Positions 1 through 10,008 of a stretch of DNA of 14,121 nt are shown here, in pieces. The translations under genes were made by a program, and so were the position numbers. The stretch spans positions 36,978-51,098 of the forward strand of contig NWUY0300019252.1 of the NCBI GenBank assembly GCA_004151065.3, read 5' to 3'. The notes under the pieces were generated by a model. It saw only the letters and a program-made list of their open reading frames with translations, ran no database searches and was not told the DNA's origin. Positions within the stretch are counted from its first letter, which is position 1; each line of letters opens with the position of its first letter. This DNA comes from Larix sibirica. Its lineage: Eukaryota; Streptophyta; Pinopsida; Pinales; Pinaceae.

Positions 1-47
1 CCTGTAAAATCCCCTACACGCTATACTCTATCACATTAACCTGGTAA

Positions 48-142
48 CTGTAATCGGAAAATAGCATCTTGAATAATTGTCTCTGTAATGGAAAAATAAC
101 ATCTTAAAATAATGGTCTCTGTAATCTGAAAATAATTGTCTC
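48..142. repeat. 35-bp tandem repeat, about 2.7 copies
   Basis: Three head-to-tail units each begin with CTGTAAT. They start at 48, 83 and 119 and end in a variant of AATAATTGTCT. The first two are 35 and 36 bp. The third has lost about 11 bp from its middle. The units differ by scattered substitutions, so this is a small, fairly old minisatellite. No gene is associated with it. Confidence 0.75.
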
Positions 143-186
143 TCCATTATTGCGTCCAGCGAAGCTCGCATAAACATCTAGAGGTT

Positions 187-314
187 TTGAATGGCAGATA
201 TTTAGAAGCATACTCAAGTTTTACAGTAGTTTACCTGTATATTACTTCATTTGAATGGCAGATATTTAGAAGCATATTCAAGTTTTACAGTAGTTTACCC
301 TGTATATTACCTAA
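187..314. repeat. 64-bp tandem duplication
   Basis: Two adjacent copies begin at 187 and 251. Each runs from TTGAATGGCAGATATTTAG to CTGTATATTAC. They differ by about one substitution and a one-base insertion in the second copy, so the duplication is recent compared with the surrounding sequence. The long open frame across this stretch is a by-product of the duplication and looks like no known protein. Confidence 0.85.
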
Positions 315-1435
315 TTTTTACAGAATCAGGGGCGAATTTTTTAACGAATTAAAAAATTTTAAATCGAATTTTATTTGTATCGAACCGAATTTGGATCCAA
401 ATCTGAATTCGAACTTGGTAACTATGATTTTGACGGAACTGTATTGTGTAATTCCCTCTCAAGTTGACAAGGATAGTCAATTATCAAGGCTCATTGTATT
501 TGTGCAACATTTGAGTTCATCATATATTTAAGGTTGCAGGGTAATTAATTTTAGGGTTTCAGTTTAATCAAATTAACAAAAGAAAAGTCAAAGGAATGGC
601 ATTATTTAAGGATAGGCATTTTGATTTAATGGTAGTTGGGGAACATTGACTGGATACAAACTTTCAGGTTGCAACCATTAAGATCTCCAATGCACAAAAA
701 AAACATTCATTTATTGTAAAACTGTGCAATATGCATACAGGACATGTAGATAATATGTACTTTGAACTAGGATCCTCTTCATCTCTTGTCAGGGACTGCT
801 CACATGACTGCCATTTCTTGTGTTTGTCTAGGGGAAGAAAATTATTAAAGAAAGATATTTATAGAAGTCATCCCCCCTTGACTAGAGTGATTGAAACATC
901 ATGTATCAGGTATTCAACATATTGATGGGAGCAAAAGCCATGTCTCACTGTGATCACTGAACTGGAAGCAATCGAAGGAACTGTTACCACCCAGTTTGCA
1001 CCAGGATGATCCTGGAGACAAAAGATATCAAAGAACTAGGGAACCTCCAGTTCCGTGATACAGCTCAAGGAATCTACTGCTCTTTGTATATCATCTTATA
1101 CATCTCTTTTTCCCATGGACAAAAAAAAAATGATTGTAAAAAATACATGACATCCTATTATATGTGTAAAAGGGCTAGCCTGAATGAGTCACTTGTATTA
1201 TTACTGCTCTGGAGTGTTTTTTCACTTAGATGAACTTGGCAATCTGAGTTTGTCTAGGTTTTTCAGTCACTCCTCCAAAGCCAGAGTATGTAATAATGCA
1301 TCTACCTCAAGCTGGTGTTTGAGTCCTTAGGTCCGATGTCATGTATTAAGTGTGTCACCATGTTTTTATTGTAAAATATGACCTTTTTGGGTCCCTTGGG
1401 GAGGTAAATATGTCATAATGTTGTAATAGATGGTC
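315..1435. other. Anonymous AT-rich stretch, no gene recognised
   Basis: I see no convincing coding region, RNA gene or transposon terminus here. The reading frames are short and low in complexity. The stretch holds repeated CGAATT-type words near 330-410 and runs of A at about 696-703 and 1121-1130. The segment around 990-1075 is closer to neutral base composition and could be transposon-derived, but nothing identifies it. Confidence 0.5.
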
Positions 1436-1695
1436 AAGGGGGGTGTCAAATGTATTAATAACCTTCTTAACCACTTTAGATGCCTCATTTAGCCTACCAG
1501 ACCCCTTGAGACAAAATGCCATGACTTTCGCATGTTGGAGACAAAATTGAGTGATTTTAGGAGGTTGGTACAGGGAATATTCCCTAATTTTCCCCCTTGA
1601 CTGAGGTGTCATTTTTTATTGGATTTGATCTCAATAATCCCTATTTGTCCCCTTCTTGTCTCCTAGGTAGCTCATGAGAAACCCTTAAGCTCTAG

Positions 1696-1770
1696 TTAAC
1701 TTCATGAGGTGTCAAATTACACTCTACTTAACTCCATGAGGTGTCATATGACACTCTAATTAACTCCACC
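1696..1770. repeat. 32-bp tandem repeat, about 2.3 copies
   Basis: Units starting at 1696, 1728 and 1760 begin TTAACT(T/C)CATGAGGTGTCA, and the third is cut short. The period is exactly 32 bp. The array sits directly upstream of the TATA-like site at 1803. Short tandem repeats are common in retroelement U3 regions, where they can act as enhancers; that role is inferred here. Confidence 0.8.
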
Positions 1771-1802
1771 TCATGAAATTCGCCCCCCTCTTCCTCTTTT
1801 GT

Positions 1803-1810
1803 TATTTAAG
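1803..1810 (+). promoter_or_regulatory. TATA-like site TATTTAAG
   Basis: TATTTAAG lies about 35 bp downstream of the 32-bp repeat array and 62 bp upstream of an AATAAA. That order fits a U3-R arrangement. No transcript is known from the sequence alone, so this is a motif match in a suggestive place. Confidence 0.3.
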
Positions 1811-2000
1811 AGGCCTCGTCTCCTCTTATTGTTGTTGGTTGCTTGAGGAATTGATATAATCTTGCTTTGATAATAAAAGAAAGGCTTGGAGGTCTAGTGT
1901 ATGGTCTTTATTGTGTGGATTGTTATGCTTCTCAAGTGCACATGTTAGAGGTAATATTGTAGTTTTTGCATTGATTTCATTGTTTTTGTTGGGCCATAGG

Positions 2001-2950
2001 AAGGGCATTATTGCCATATTGGATGAATGTTATGGTTAGTTAATGCTGTTATACTTTCACTGTTGTTTTACTTTGAAGGAGATTATTTGTGCACCTTAAC
2101 TTTGTTTCGATTGTGCAGAGATAATCCTTTTTGTTGTAGGATACACCCAGGAAAGCAGGAAAGGAGGGATCCATCTTTCCCCTTGCAATTCTACTTCATT
2201 CTTTCTAACTCATCAAGCAAGCGGTGGTTCATAGCTTCAACCTCCCTCTCTTGGTGACCTCTTCATGGAAGTAAAACCCCTCTTAACTACTTTACAATAG
2301 CTCCATTGCCCATCCAAATAGGGGCATTCTACTTCTCCTCTAGCAATTTCCCTTTCTACAAAAAAACAAATTTTCCCATTTTATTTTTCACACGCATATG
2401 AAGATCTATGGCATAAAACTTATATCTTAAGATTTGACTTCACATGCATATAGATCTAGTAGCTCTCAAGTTCAAGTCATAAGCTAGATCTAGTTTATTT
2501 CCTATTTATAGGTGCATATATACGAAAGTTAATCATCTAGCACTCAGAGTCATACTTACTTTATGAGTGGGCAGCATTAATTCTGATACATTTGAGCATT
2601 TTAGCTCGTCGCCCACAGTTCAAACAGTCTTTGGACAGTGTGGAAACATCACTTACAACCATTTAGAATTGCAGATTTAACCATCTTTTCATTGTTTGTT
2701 TTGTCTAACCTTTTATTAGCAGGTGAAGCCCCCTTTTGGGAGAGATCAGAGAGCTCATTTTAGAGCAATTTCTTTGTTGTTGTCTAACATTTTCTTGCAG
2801 GTTTTGGACAGCGAGAAAACAGTCCAAGAAGAAGCCAGGAACGGCCACCACTCAACCCCCCAGGGTGCCTACTAAAGGAATCACTTGCCTCACCTTTTTC
2901 TCCCTTCTACTTTCAAACTTTTGTAAGCCTGATTGTTGGCCATAAAGAGC
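2001..2950. other. No gene recognised; possible retroelement interior
   Basis: No protein family can be recognised. Two similar pyrimidine-rich segments resembling 3' splice sites occur about 80 bp apart. One is TTGTCTAAC followed by ATTAGCAGGT ending near 2723. The other is TTGTCTAAC followed by TTCTTGCAGGT ending near 2802. A short basic segment in frame near 2805-2880 (about SKKKPGTATTQPPRVPTKG) is the only part with coding-like composition. It is too short to assign. Confidence 0.35.
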
Positions 2951-3659
2951 AACAATAGGCATTTCTAAGGGCTACATAGCCCATTGTAACATATCAGGTA
3001 GGGTGGTGGTGTCAAATCCCCCCTACCCCCCTCTCCGTGTCATTTTCGTGCATGATTTTTCTTTTCCTTTTGCTTAGCTTAGCATAGTTTTCTACTTTGT
3101 TTTAAGCAGTAATTAGATCGCATTTTACTTCAGTTGGAAAAGAAATTAATTGCATGCTAATATCTCATGATTCAATCACTCATGCATATTGTAAATTACT
3201 CAATTAATTTCATCTAATAATCAATCCTAAAAAAATTTCTAATTAATTCCACATTAATTAAACCCAAAATCAACCCTCCCTAAAGACATAATTCCAACGT
3301 CTATAAACACCATAGATTTGCCACTTGTGAGCAAATTCTACAGTGAAGGGAATCTACTTGGTAGTGACCGTGGGGACCCTGGGGACCCGTTAGACTACAC
3401 CCTCCATTGGTGTCAATGTTGGACATACCCTTGCGACTCCGATCTAGTCCCCTTCTCGTGTAGTACCACACTTGATATCCAAACTTGTTTCCACGTACCT
3501 AGTGTATATCGAAACCCCCCCCCCCGTTCCCCTTAACAATTCACTTGAAACAAACAGTTGATCCCTACACCAAGGAAGTTCACAATTCGACGCACCTCCA
3601 TTTAACAAGCAAAGTCAATCCTNGGATACAAGTCAAGAAAAAACAAGGAAAAAAAGGGA
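2951..3659. other. No gene recognised; poly-C run and ambiguous base
   Basis: This stretch includes a C-rich segment (3017-3033), an AT-rich block (3080-3260), a short doubled GGGGACCC (3372-3389), an 11-C homopolymer at 3515-3525 and one unresolved base (N) at 3623. No reading frame, RNA gene or transposon terminus could be recognised. The homopolymer and the N suggest that the base-level sequence is less reliable here. Confidence 0.5.
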
Positions 3660-3859
3660 AGACCTGAGAATCAGCCCGTTTCAGGGCTTTGATTTTCTTC
3701 TTTGTAATATCCAAGTCATAGCTTTTCTTTCTGCTACTTTCTACTAGAACCCTCTATGGGATCTAGCATCAGTCTTTAGTTGTGCCAATTTTTGTAACAC
3801 TATGTATAATTTGCCTATTTGAATAGAAGGATTTTGACTCTCTTACTTACCAAAAAAAA
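3660..3859 (+). mobile_element. Possible 3' tail of a polyadenylated retroelement
   Basis: A T-rich segment resembling a plant LINE 3' untranslated region contains TTTTTGTAACACTATGTATAA at about 3789-3809. It ends in TTACTTACC followed by eight A residues (3852-3859). A short terminal A run after such a segment is typical of target-primed retroelements. I found no matching upstream target-site duplication and no coding remnant, so this rests on resemblance only. Confidence 0.3.
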
Positions 3860-5488
3860 GTATGTTCTTACCAACCAACTTTTAAATATATTTTATTATC
3901 ATTTTGGTAACTATATAAAAATAAATAGAAGGATCTCTTATCCTGAAACGGAGGAAGACTTACCACATGCAATGATTCCTACCCTAAGGAGATCCCCTTC
4001 CACCACTGGGATAGATTTAACTATCTACGAGGTTTAGATTTACACCCACCGGGATGATTCTCTACCATATAAAAGGAAAGGCTTCCACTTGCTCCATGGA
4101 GTTAGTGGGTACTTATTTGACCTTGCACATGGATTGATGGCTATGACTTAATGTGTTTACCTCTTCCTCCTTGTACCTAGACATTTGCACATTTATTGAG
4201 GAAGTGCTTACACCTTGGAGACCACACCATGGAGGTGATTAATGGTGTGTTTGAGGCTATTATATGGGTATACACTATAAATACATCGTATTAAGAAAAA
4301 GACCTTATAAACCATGGAAATAGAAATGATTTTATTGTTTGGATGCGAAAGTCCAATAGTATGTTCTAAACCTTGAAATTTGATCACTACTAACATGCAA
4401 ATGGTTGAAAACGTAACCTTTTAAAAAAATATTACAATATTTGTTACCCTTTATAATTAACTTCACAAATTTCGAAAGGGATTTTTGAATTACTCTTTTA
4501 GAACAAATTTGAACCTTTGAAAAGGCTAGGAGTTCAATTTTGACCAATGACCATAATTGCATTTTTTTTTATCATACTTGAATATTTTATAATAAATATT
4601 TTGATGTTGTATTTCACTTAGATATATGTGGCCATAGATGTTTTCCTTTTTGGCCTCTCCCATCACCGATAAAGCAATGTAGATTCTTCATAGATAGCAC
4701 ATGATATGTGAAAATGCTATTTTATAATGTAAAATAAGTGTATTTTATTAGCAAAATAATAGTAGAGTTGTGGGTACGAGTTAAGTTGGTTTAGATTTTA
4801 TTTTGAGAGTGAAGGTGTTAGCATCTGAATTGAATTGAAAAATTTCAAAGTGACATGTTCTCTGAGTGATAAAATCTAAATCTTTAATATCGATAAAAAA
4901 ATATTGTTAAATGACATAGACAAATCGCTTCAATTCAATAAAATTGATAAATATAACAACTTCTATGAGATTTTCAATAATCTAATAGGATGGCACAAAA
5001 ACCACTCTCGCTTCCATGGTGATATTGTGTGTGAACTACATGACCTCTTCTACACGCCACCCTGTTGTGAATCAGCTTCCCTTCCCAGTTGGTCCACGAC
5101 AATAACAACACAACAAAACGTATTTCAAACAACAATATGGTGACAAATCAATCAACAATATGGCGACAAGAAAAGAATATTACGAGTTCATGAAAGCACC
5201 ACTGTGAGTGGGACACATCACTGGAGGTGAAAGACAAGGCACATGGGATGCTTTATTGTCCAAAACATTCGAGTAGATATGATCAAAATATTTTATAAAT
5301 TAAGAAAAGGTCAAATATTTCAGGCTGGGAGATTTTTGAGACATGTTAGAAGGTCTACCAAAAATAAACTAGACTTCTATTAGATTTTGGAGGGAAATAT
5401 CATCACCTTAACATAACTATTTAATAAATTAAATGAAAAAAATATTAAAAAATTACAATTTTTAATCATATATGAAAAATGTGCAAAA
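3860..5488. other. Anonymous AT-rich stretch, no gene recognised
   Basis: No protein, RNA or transposon terminus could be recognised on either strand. Frames are short and interrupted. The 4990-5240 segment is closer to neutral composition and contains a small direct repeat (reported separately), and may be old transposon DNA. The rest is AT-rich with several poly-A and poly-T runs. Confidence 0.5.
5130..5170. repeat. 23-bp direct repeat, two copies
   Basis: CAACAATATGGTGACAA (from 5130) recurs as CAACAATATGGCGACAA (from 5153), a 23-bp period with one substitution in the shared part. No function is apparent. Confidence 0.7.
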
Positions 5489-5633
5489 TTCACACTAGTA
5501 AATAAAGTTATTATGATACCTTTTGTTTGAGTTTTCGAATATACTTACTCTCTTGGTATTCACACATGCCAAATAAAGTAATTATGCTACCTTGATTTGT
5601 GTCAGTTTTCGAAGATACTTACTTTTCTAACAA
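5489..5633. repeat. About 71-bp diverged tandem duplication
   Basis: The segment containing TTCACAC..AAATAAAGTTATTATG and GAGTTTTCGAATATACTTAC recurs about 71 bp later as TTCACAC..AAATAAAGTAATTATG and CAGTTTTCGAAGATACTTAC. Differences are spread over the whole length with small indels, so this duplication is older than the 64-bp and 58-bp ones in this window. Confidence 0.65.
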
Positions 5634-6002
5634 AAACAAAACATTACTTTCTACAAATATAAAAAATGAAGTCATAAGTCATTATTCAATAATCCACTAT
5701 AGCAGATATAAAGCTATACTGGACTATCGTTGTACTATTTGATTTATTTCTATAAATAGCAATAGTACGCTTTTTTTCACTGAAAAAAAAATTGTAGTAA
5801 ACTTGTTTGCCAAGGGTTTGAATCTATAGAAAATTTTGATGTTTTGAAATCATAATAAACACCAAATGATGCCACAAACACAAAATGGACAAGTGGGGTC
5901 AAAATTCACAATGTTTAATGCAATATTAAGGAGTCTAATCCATAATGCAATGGCTTATCTCATTCTACAAGGTGAATCTCATATGAATTTTGTCACTATG
6001 GG
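5634..6002. other. No gene recognised
   Basis: This is AT-rich sequence with poly-T and poly-A runs (about 5771-5790) and no coding signal, RNA gene or transposon terminus that I can recognise. Confidence 0.5.
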
Positions 6003-6425
6003 ATGGGTGGGAGTGAGTGGTATAATGTTAATCATGGGATATTAATTTTGTCTACTTTTATTGTCATTTGTATCACAAAGTGCAAAAAACTGGGAAAATT
6101 GGGAAATTTGGGAAAAGCCTTATGTTTTGTAATTTTATGTCGGAGTGGAAGCCATCACTTTCATTTGAAGTTCGAAATCTTTTGTGGGTATTCTCGCCTA
6201 AACTCAGAAACAATTTTTTTATATGAAACTCATTTGTTTCAAGCTAAGAATCTCTTACAAGTTTAGAAGTGGGTATACTTGCCTAAGGGAGGAAGTGACC
6301 ATCTCTATCTACATAAGAACCATGCTAAGAGAATGGTCAATATGCGCAATCATCTGAATATGGTCAATATGCATTGTCATCTGAATAGGTATGTTTTCTA
6401 TGGAAACTCTGAGCCAAGAACATAA
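6003..6425 (+). pseudogene. Weak, broken reading frame of unknown origin
   Basis: One frame runs from 6003 to TAG at 6264, then continues in the same frame to TAA at 6423, about 140 codons with one internal stop. The second part reads like ordinary protein (KWVYLPKGGSDHLYLHKNHA) and contains a 9-residue tandem repeat, MVNMRNHLN then MVNMHCHLN, encoded by a 27-bp DNA duplication that keeps frame. I do not recognise the product. It could be a decayed transposon frame or chance; the composition is only mildly coding-like. Confidence 0.2.
6333..6386. repeat. 27-bp tandem duplication
   Basis: ATGGTCAATATG..CATCTGAAT occurs at 6333 and again at 6360, with a four-base block changed in the middle. 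The period is a multiple of three, so the surrounding frame is kept. Confidence 0.75.
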
Positions 6426-6626
6426 ACCTATAGGTGTGAAAGGTACTATAAAAATTACCAAGAATGCCTCTCTACATGTAAGGAAGTGGGAGGGAAAGAG
6501 GAAGGAAGGACTAGGAGCACAAAAACTCTAAAGGAATACAAGTGATACAGTTGTTGGTGATATAGATGCAAATGATCACTATAAGGCTTAGGTAGAAAAA
6601 CTAAAAGGAAAACGCATCCAACTAGG

Positions 6627-6743
6627 TATAATATAACAAAGCAATAGTGATGGATGGGAATAATTTGAGGAGAAATATAGAGTGTATAATAGAACAAAGC
6701 AATAGTGATGGATGGGAATAATTTGAAGAGAAATATAGAGTGT
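6627..6743. repeat. 58-bp tandem duplication
   Basis: Two adjacent copies start at 6627 and 6685 and contain AACAAAGCAATAGTGATGG and GGGAATAATTTGA. I count two differences over about 58 bp, so the duplication is recent compared with its surroundings. A 118-codon open frame on the minus strand here exists because the duplicated block is read twice; it is not counted as a gene. Confidence 0.9.
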
Positions 6744-7847
6744 GCTACAGGATAAAGTACTAAAATTGGAATTGGAGCAACAACCAAGCTATGAGGAGTT
6801 AAGAAAATCAAGGACTCCTCCTCTCTTAGTAGACTCTTTTGATTTATCTAACTAGATGGAAGATATGGAAGAAGACATTATCCAACAAAACATTAAGCAA
6901 GCAGGAAAACGAATCTTAGACAACCCCTCCTCAATGGAAAATAACAAGCAAAATACCCTTAATAGATATGGCCCAAAGTATTTGAATTTTTCTTATGTTT
7001 TGCAAGATAATATTTTTTTAGACCATTAGGTAAGGCTATATATAAGCCACATAGTTAGCTTTAGGGATAGAATTTTTAAGAATAGTATAGGCGAGAAGTA
7101 TTTTTGTTGAATTCCTAAAGATCTATTCACCTTTTAAATGTTGAATTAATATGCTCAACAATTCGTTTGAAGTCTCCTTTTATTATAATAACAACCACTT
7201 ATGTTTAAATAATAATAATAATAATAATAATAGACGTGATATTTAACCATTACGGCAATCATATCATAATTGGTCGTTATCCACAAATGTAGGCTAACTC
7301 ATCATTGTTATTCAAGGAAAACCATGGTGGTAGTTAGTAAGGGGGGTAGACTTTTACTCTTACACGATGCCTGTCTTGGGTCTTGGGTCGTTAACATGTT
7401 TCTTTGCTTCCAAAGAAAGCAAACTCTTAGCTAATCAAAAGTAGTTTTAAGTCTTATTCCAAGACCAAAAGGTGGTTTTAGCCTTGATAGTATATGCAAG
7501 GAAGTATGTTCTTCGTGCTCATCACATACTACCTTCAATGGGATTATATGCTTTTTAGGAGCATCTAGCCTTAGTCTCATACATGAGAATAGATACTACC
7601 CTTGATTACAATTTAACCTCTTGCCCATATTTATATTTAACTATAGGAAATTAAAAATATATATAATATTTTCAATATAAATAAATAAAATAAAACACTA
7701 AAATGGAGCAAGAATAATGAATTGTTGAAATGTAGAGTTTGGAAGACACAAATATCTTCAAACACTTTGATGCGTGATGTTATTTTGAAGATAGGTTTGC
7801 ATCGCTTGACATACATTTCTAAGATAATAGAATGACATTTATTCTTT
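6744..7847. other. No gene recognised; includes AAT microsatellite
   Basis: A short plus-strand segment near 6770-7020 has mildly coding-like stretches (for example EEDIIQQNIKQAGKRILDN) between stops, but it matches no family I can name. The 7400-7620 part is similar. Both may be older retroelement debris upstream of the LINE fragment. The rest is AT-rich. Confidence 0.4.
7208..7231. repeat. (AAT)8 microsatellite
   Basis: Eight uninterrupted AAT units can be counted directly. They lie in an AT-rich stretch with no nearby gene. Confidence 0.95.
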
Positions 7848-9054
7848 ATGTGTAAAATTACTACCTACCATATTTCCAGATCTGGATGTCACTATTGGTT
7901 ATCCTCTCAACAGTTGGGACTTTATGGATCGATGAGCAATGAATGGCGAGTGTATATTTATGGCTTTAAAAGAATTAATTTACAAATGTCTGATAGAAAG
8001 GACAATATGGTATGGTCATGGAATGAAGCTATAGGTTATGTTACTGCAAAGTTGGCATATGAGTCTTTTTTCTTTGATGAAGCAGTCCTCACTCATTGGT
8101 GGTATAAGTCTATTTGGAAACTAAACTTGCATCTCAAGATTTCGTGTTTTATTTGGCTGGCCTTGGATAATAAAATCCTGGCCTAGGACAATTACATCCG
8201 CAAAGGTGGTTATGGTCCAAATAGGTGCTCCTTTTGTTATCAGGATGAGGAATCTGTTGATCATTTATTTTCTCAATATCCTTTCACTGTCCATTTGTGG
8301 CAGGCTCTTAGATTGGCTATAGGCCTGAGATCCAACTAGCGATCTGACCCTTTTTAGGACAATATGTGGCACTGGACTCGTTGCGAGGACTACTAGGTTG
8401 CTTTGCCATGTTTTGTTTCTTGGGAACTATGGAAGGCTCAGAATTTATTTTTGTTTGAAGGGAAAAATCCCCTCATTGCTGCAATCTGTAGTAGAGAAGT
8501 AGCTTCTTTCAAGGATTTCAATGCTCCTCTCTCCCATGCGCCAAGCAAGTCAGCAAAGGTGGTGCGTCCCCATCTGGCTCCAATTGAACATTTCCCATGT
8601 GGTTATTTTGACGAGGCCTCACAAAGAGATGCCTCTACCAGTGGAGCTAGTGGGATCTTAAGAATAAATGATGTCCATTTTTACAAAGTTTGGATGAATT
8701 GTGGTCGAGGTATCAACACTCGAAGTGAGTTGGTGGCCCTTTGGATGCTCCTCTTTTTTGCTAAGTCCATTGGCATTTCTGATTTACAAGTAATGGGTGA
8801 CACCATGGAAATCATAAATTGGGCAACAGGGAATTCTTCCATCAAGGTTTTATAGTTACCTCTTGGATGGAGGTGACTAGGAGCCTCATTATCGGTTTTG
8901 GTCACTGATCATTTTCTTGCATATTTATAGGGATTCCAATAAGCTGGCGGACGAGTTATCCAAGAAGGCCCTTTTGGCTCCCAAGGGCATCATTTTCTTG
9001 GAAGAATGGTCTTCGGATCAACTTCTCTCTCAGGAATCTTTGGATGTTTTGTAG
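7848..9054 (+). pseudogene. LINE ORF2 remnant: zinc-binding region and RNase H domain
   Basis: In frame from 7848, residues such as WWYKSIWKLNLHLKISCFIW and the following RCSFC..EESVDHLF match the zinc-binding region that follows LINE reverse transcriptases. The usual last cysteine is tyrosine here (TAT, 8277). From about 8600 there is an RNase H domain. Its acidic residues are all recognisable: Asp in YFDEASQ (8610), Glu in RSELVAL, Asp in MGDTME, and after frameshifts Asp in KLADELSKKAL (about 8950). RNase H removes the RNA strand from RNA-DNA hybrids during retrotransposition. The frame is broken by TAG codons at 8184, 8337, 8355, 8394 and 8853. It shifts between 8855 and 8864, where WMEVTRSLI resumes in another frame, and again near 8905. 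The end is TAG at 9052. It cannot make a working protein. Confidence 0.85.
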
Positions 9055-9540
9055 ATTTAATATATGCACTTTATAGCAGCTATTTATATGCTCTTTTTTG
9101 CTGTTGTATACTCACATATTTTTTGCAGGTTTCTAGCTCTGATGGTTTCCAACATCTTGTTGGATCTTTGGTGATGTTTTGTATTCATCCTATCCTATTT
9201 GAGGAGTCTTGCTATGGACTTCTGTGTTGGTTGTGGTTGCTTTGGTTCGGGGGACTGTCTATCTCAGTTTTTTATCGTTCCCGCGGATGGGTTGTCTTGT
9301 TTGGACTTTTTTGTTTTCTTTGTTCCTATCTATTGTTAGAACGACTGCCCCTAGGCTAGGCGCTTTCCTAGTTGTTATATGTTGAACTATTTTGAGATTC
9401 AGATCTTTGTTATTTTTTGGAAAAATATATCTTGCCCATTGGAAAGGGGCGGTGTAATCCTTTGTTATGTAGCACTCTTTTGTAAACTTCACAATACTAT
9501 TATAATGTTAATGGTATGTTATTTTCTTTTGAAAAAAAAA
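7848..9540 (+). mobile_element. 5'-truncated LINE (non-LTR retrotransposon) fragment
   Basis: The 3' part of a plant L1-type element is present: the end of the ORF2 region (zinc-binding segment, then RNase H), about 480 bp of 3' untranslated sequence, and a short run of nine A residues ending near 9540. The reverse transcriptase and endonuclease domains are absent, as is common after incomplete target-primed reverse transcription. The 5' edge is uncertain: recognisable protein starts near 7880 and the boundary may lie upstream of 7848. No convincing target-site duplication was found; GGAAACTTGG after the A-run has no clear partner near the 5' edge. The element is inactive. Confidence 0.8.
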
Positions 9541-10008
9541 GGAAACTTGGATGACGGGTGTATAAGCGAAGTTTATTGTTCAAATAAAGGAATAATATCG
9601 AAATACTTTGATAAAATAATAGGGGATTTGTAAAAAATAAATAATATCAAAATAATTTATAATAAAAAATAAAATGACGAAAATTGAGAATGATTAAAGT
9701 AATTATTTAAAATTGGTGGTTAAGGTATATTATTTTTTAAGATATTAAATTTCAATTCCTCGAATGTGGGTGAGGAACGGAGGAGAGGTGAGATCGTGGA
9801 CGGGACACACAGTACTCTTGAGCCGCCACGTGTAAGGAGCATGTCTTAATGTCTACATGTGGCACGGTAGGCGGATGTGAGCGAGAGGGTAAAGGGAGGG
9901 CCCCCTTTCGGGGCTTGTGTGAGAGAAAGCAGCAGAATTTAATGGAGGATAAGAGGGGAAGTAGAATTAGCAGATGGGAGCTGAAAGAATGCAGGACAGA
10001 TGTCTTGA
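9541..10008. other. No gene recognised; AT-rich then GC-rich
   Basis: 9541-9760 is strongly AT-rich. From about 9765 composition switches sharply to G-rich, purine-rich sequence with GGGCCCCCTTTCGGGGC near 9900, a small self-complementary segment. An 80-codon open frame at 9849-10088 has no recognisable family. It overlaps the start of the broken frame described next but is in a different frame. The composition switch may mark the left edge of the element carrying that frame. Confidence 0.35.

Larger units (their letters stand above)
1436..2000 (+). mobile_element. Possible LTR-like retroelement promoter region
   Basis: Several features of a plant retrotransposon LTR occur in order. A polypurine-like AAGGGGGG ends at 1443 and is followed at once by TGTCAAAT; LTRs usually start with TG after a purine tract. 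Next come three GAGGTGTCA motifs (1603, 1706, 1738), a 32-bp tandem repeat, a TATTTAAG TATA-like site at 1803 and AATAAA at 1872. I found no second LTR copy, no primer-binding site such as one complementary to initiator methionine tRNA, and no gag or pol sequence next to it. It may be a solo or broken LTR, or unrelated regulatory-looking DNA. The right boundary is a guess. Confidence 0.3.

Noticed and set aside
136-531. 131-codon plus-strand open frame
   Set aside because: It spans the 64-bp tandem duplication and an AT-rich stretch, has low-complexity composition and no recognisable motifs.
6455-6811. 118-codon open frame on the minus strand
   Set aside because: It owes its length to the 58-bp tandem duplication being read twice, is very hydrophobic with low complexity, and matches no family.
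8681-8905. Minus-strand open frame across the LINE
   Set aside because: It is the antisense shadow of the RNase H coding sequence.
9531-9550. Target-site duplication after the LINE poly(A)
   Set aside because: No convincing match to GGAAACTTGGATG was found near the 5' edge; short matches elsewhere are no better than chance.
9006-9633. Open frames of 117 and 84 codons on the plus strand
   Set aside because: They lie in the LINE 3' untranslated region and past its poly(A), and are T-rich and hydrophobic, as expected by chance from T-rich sequence.
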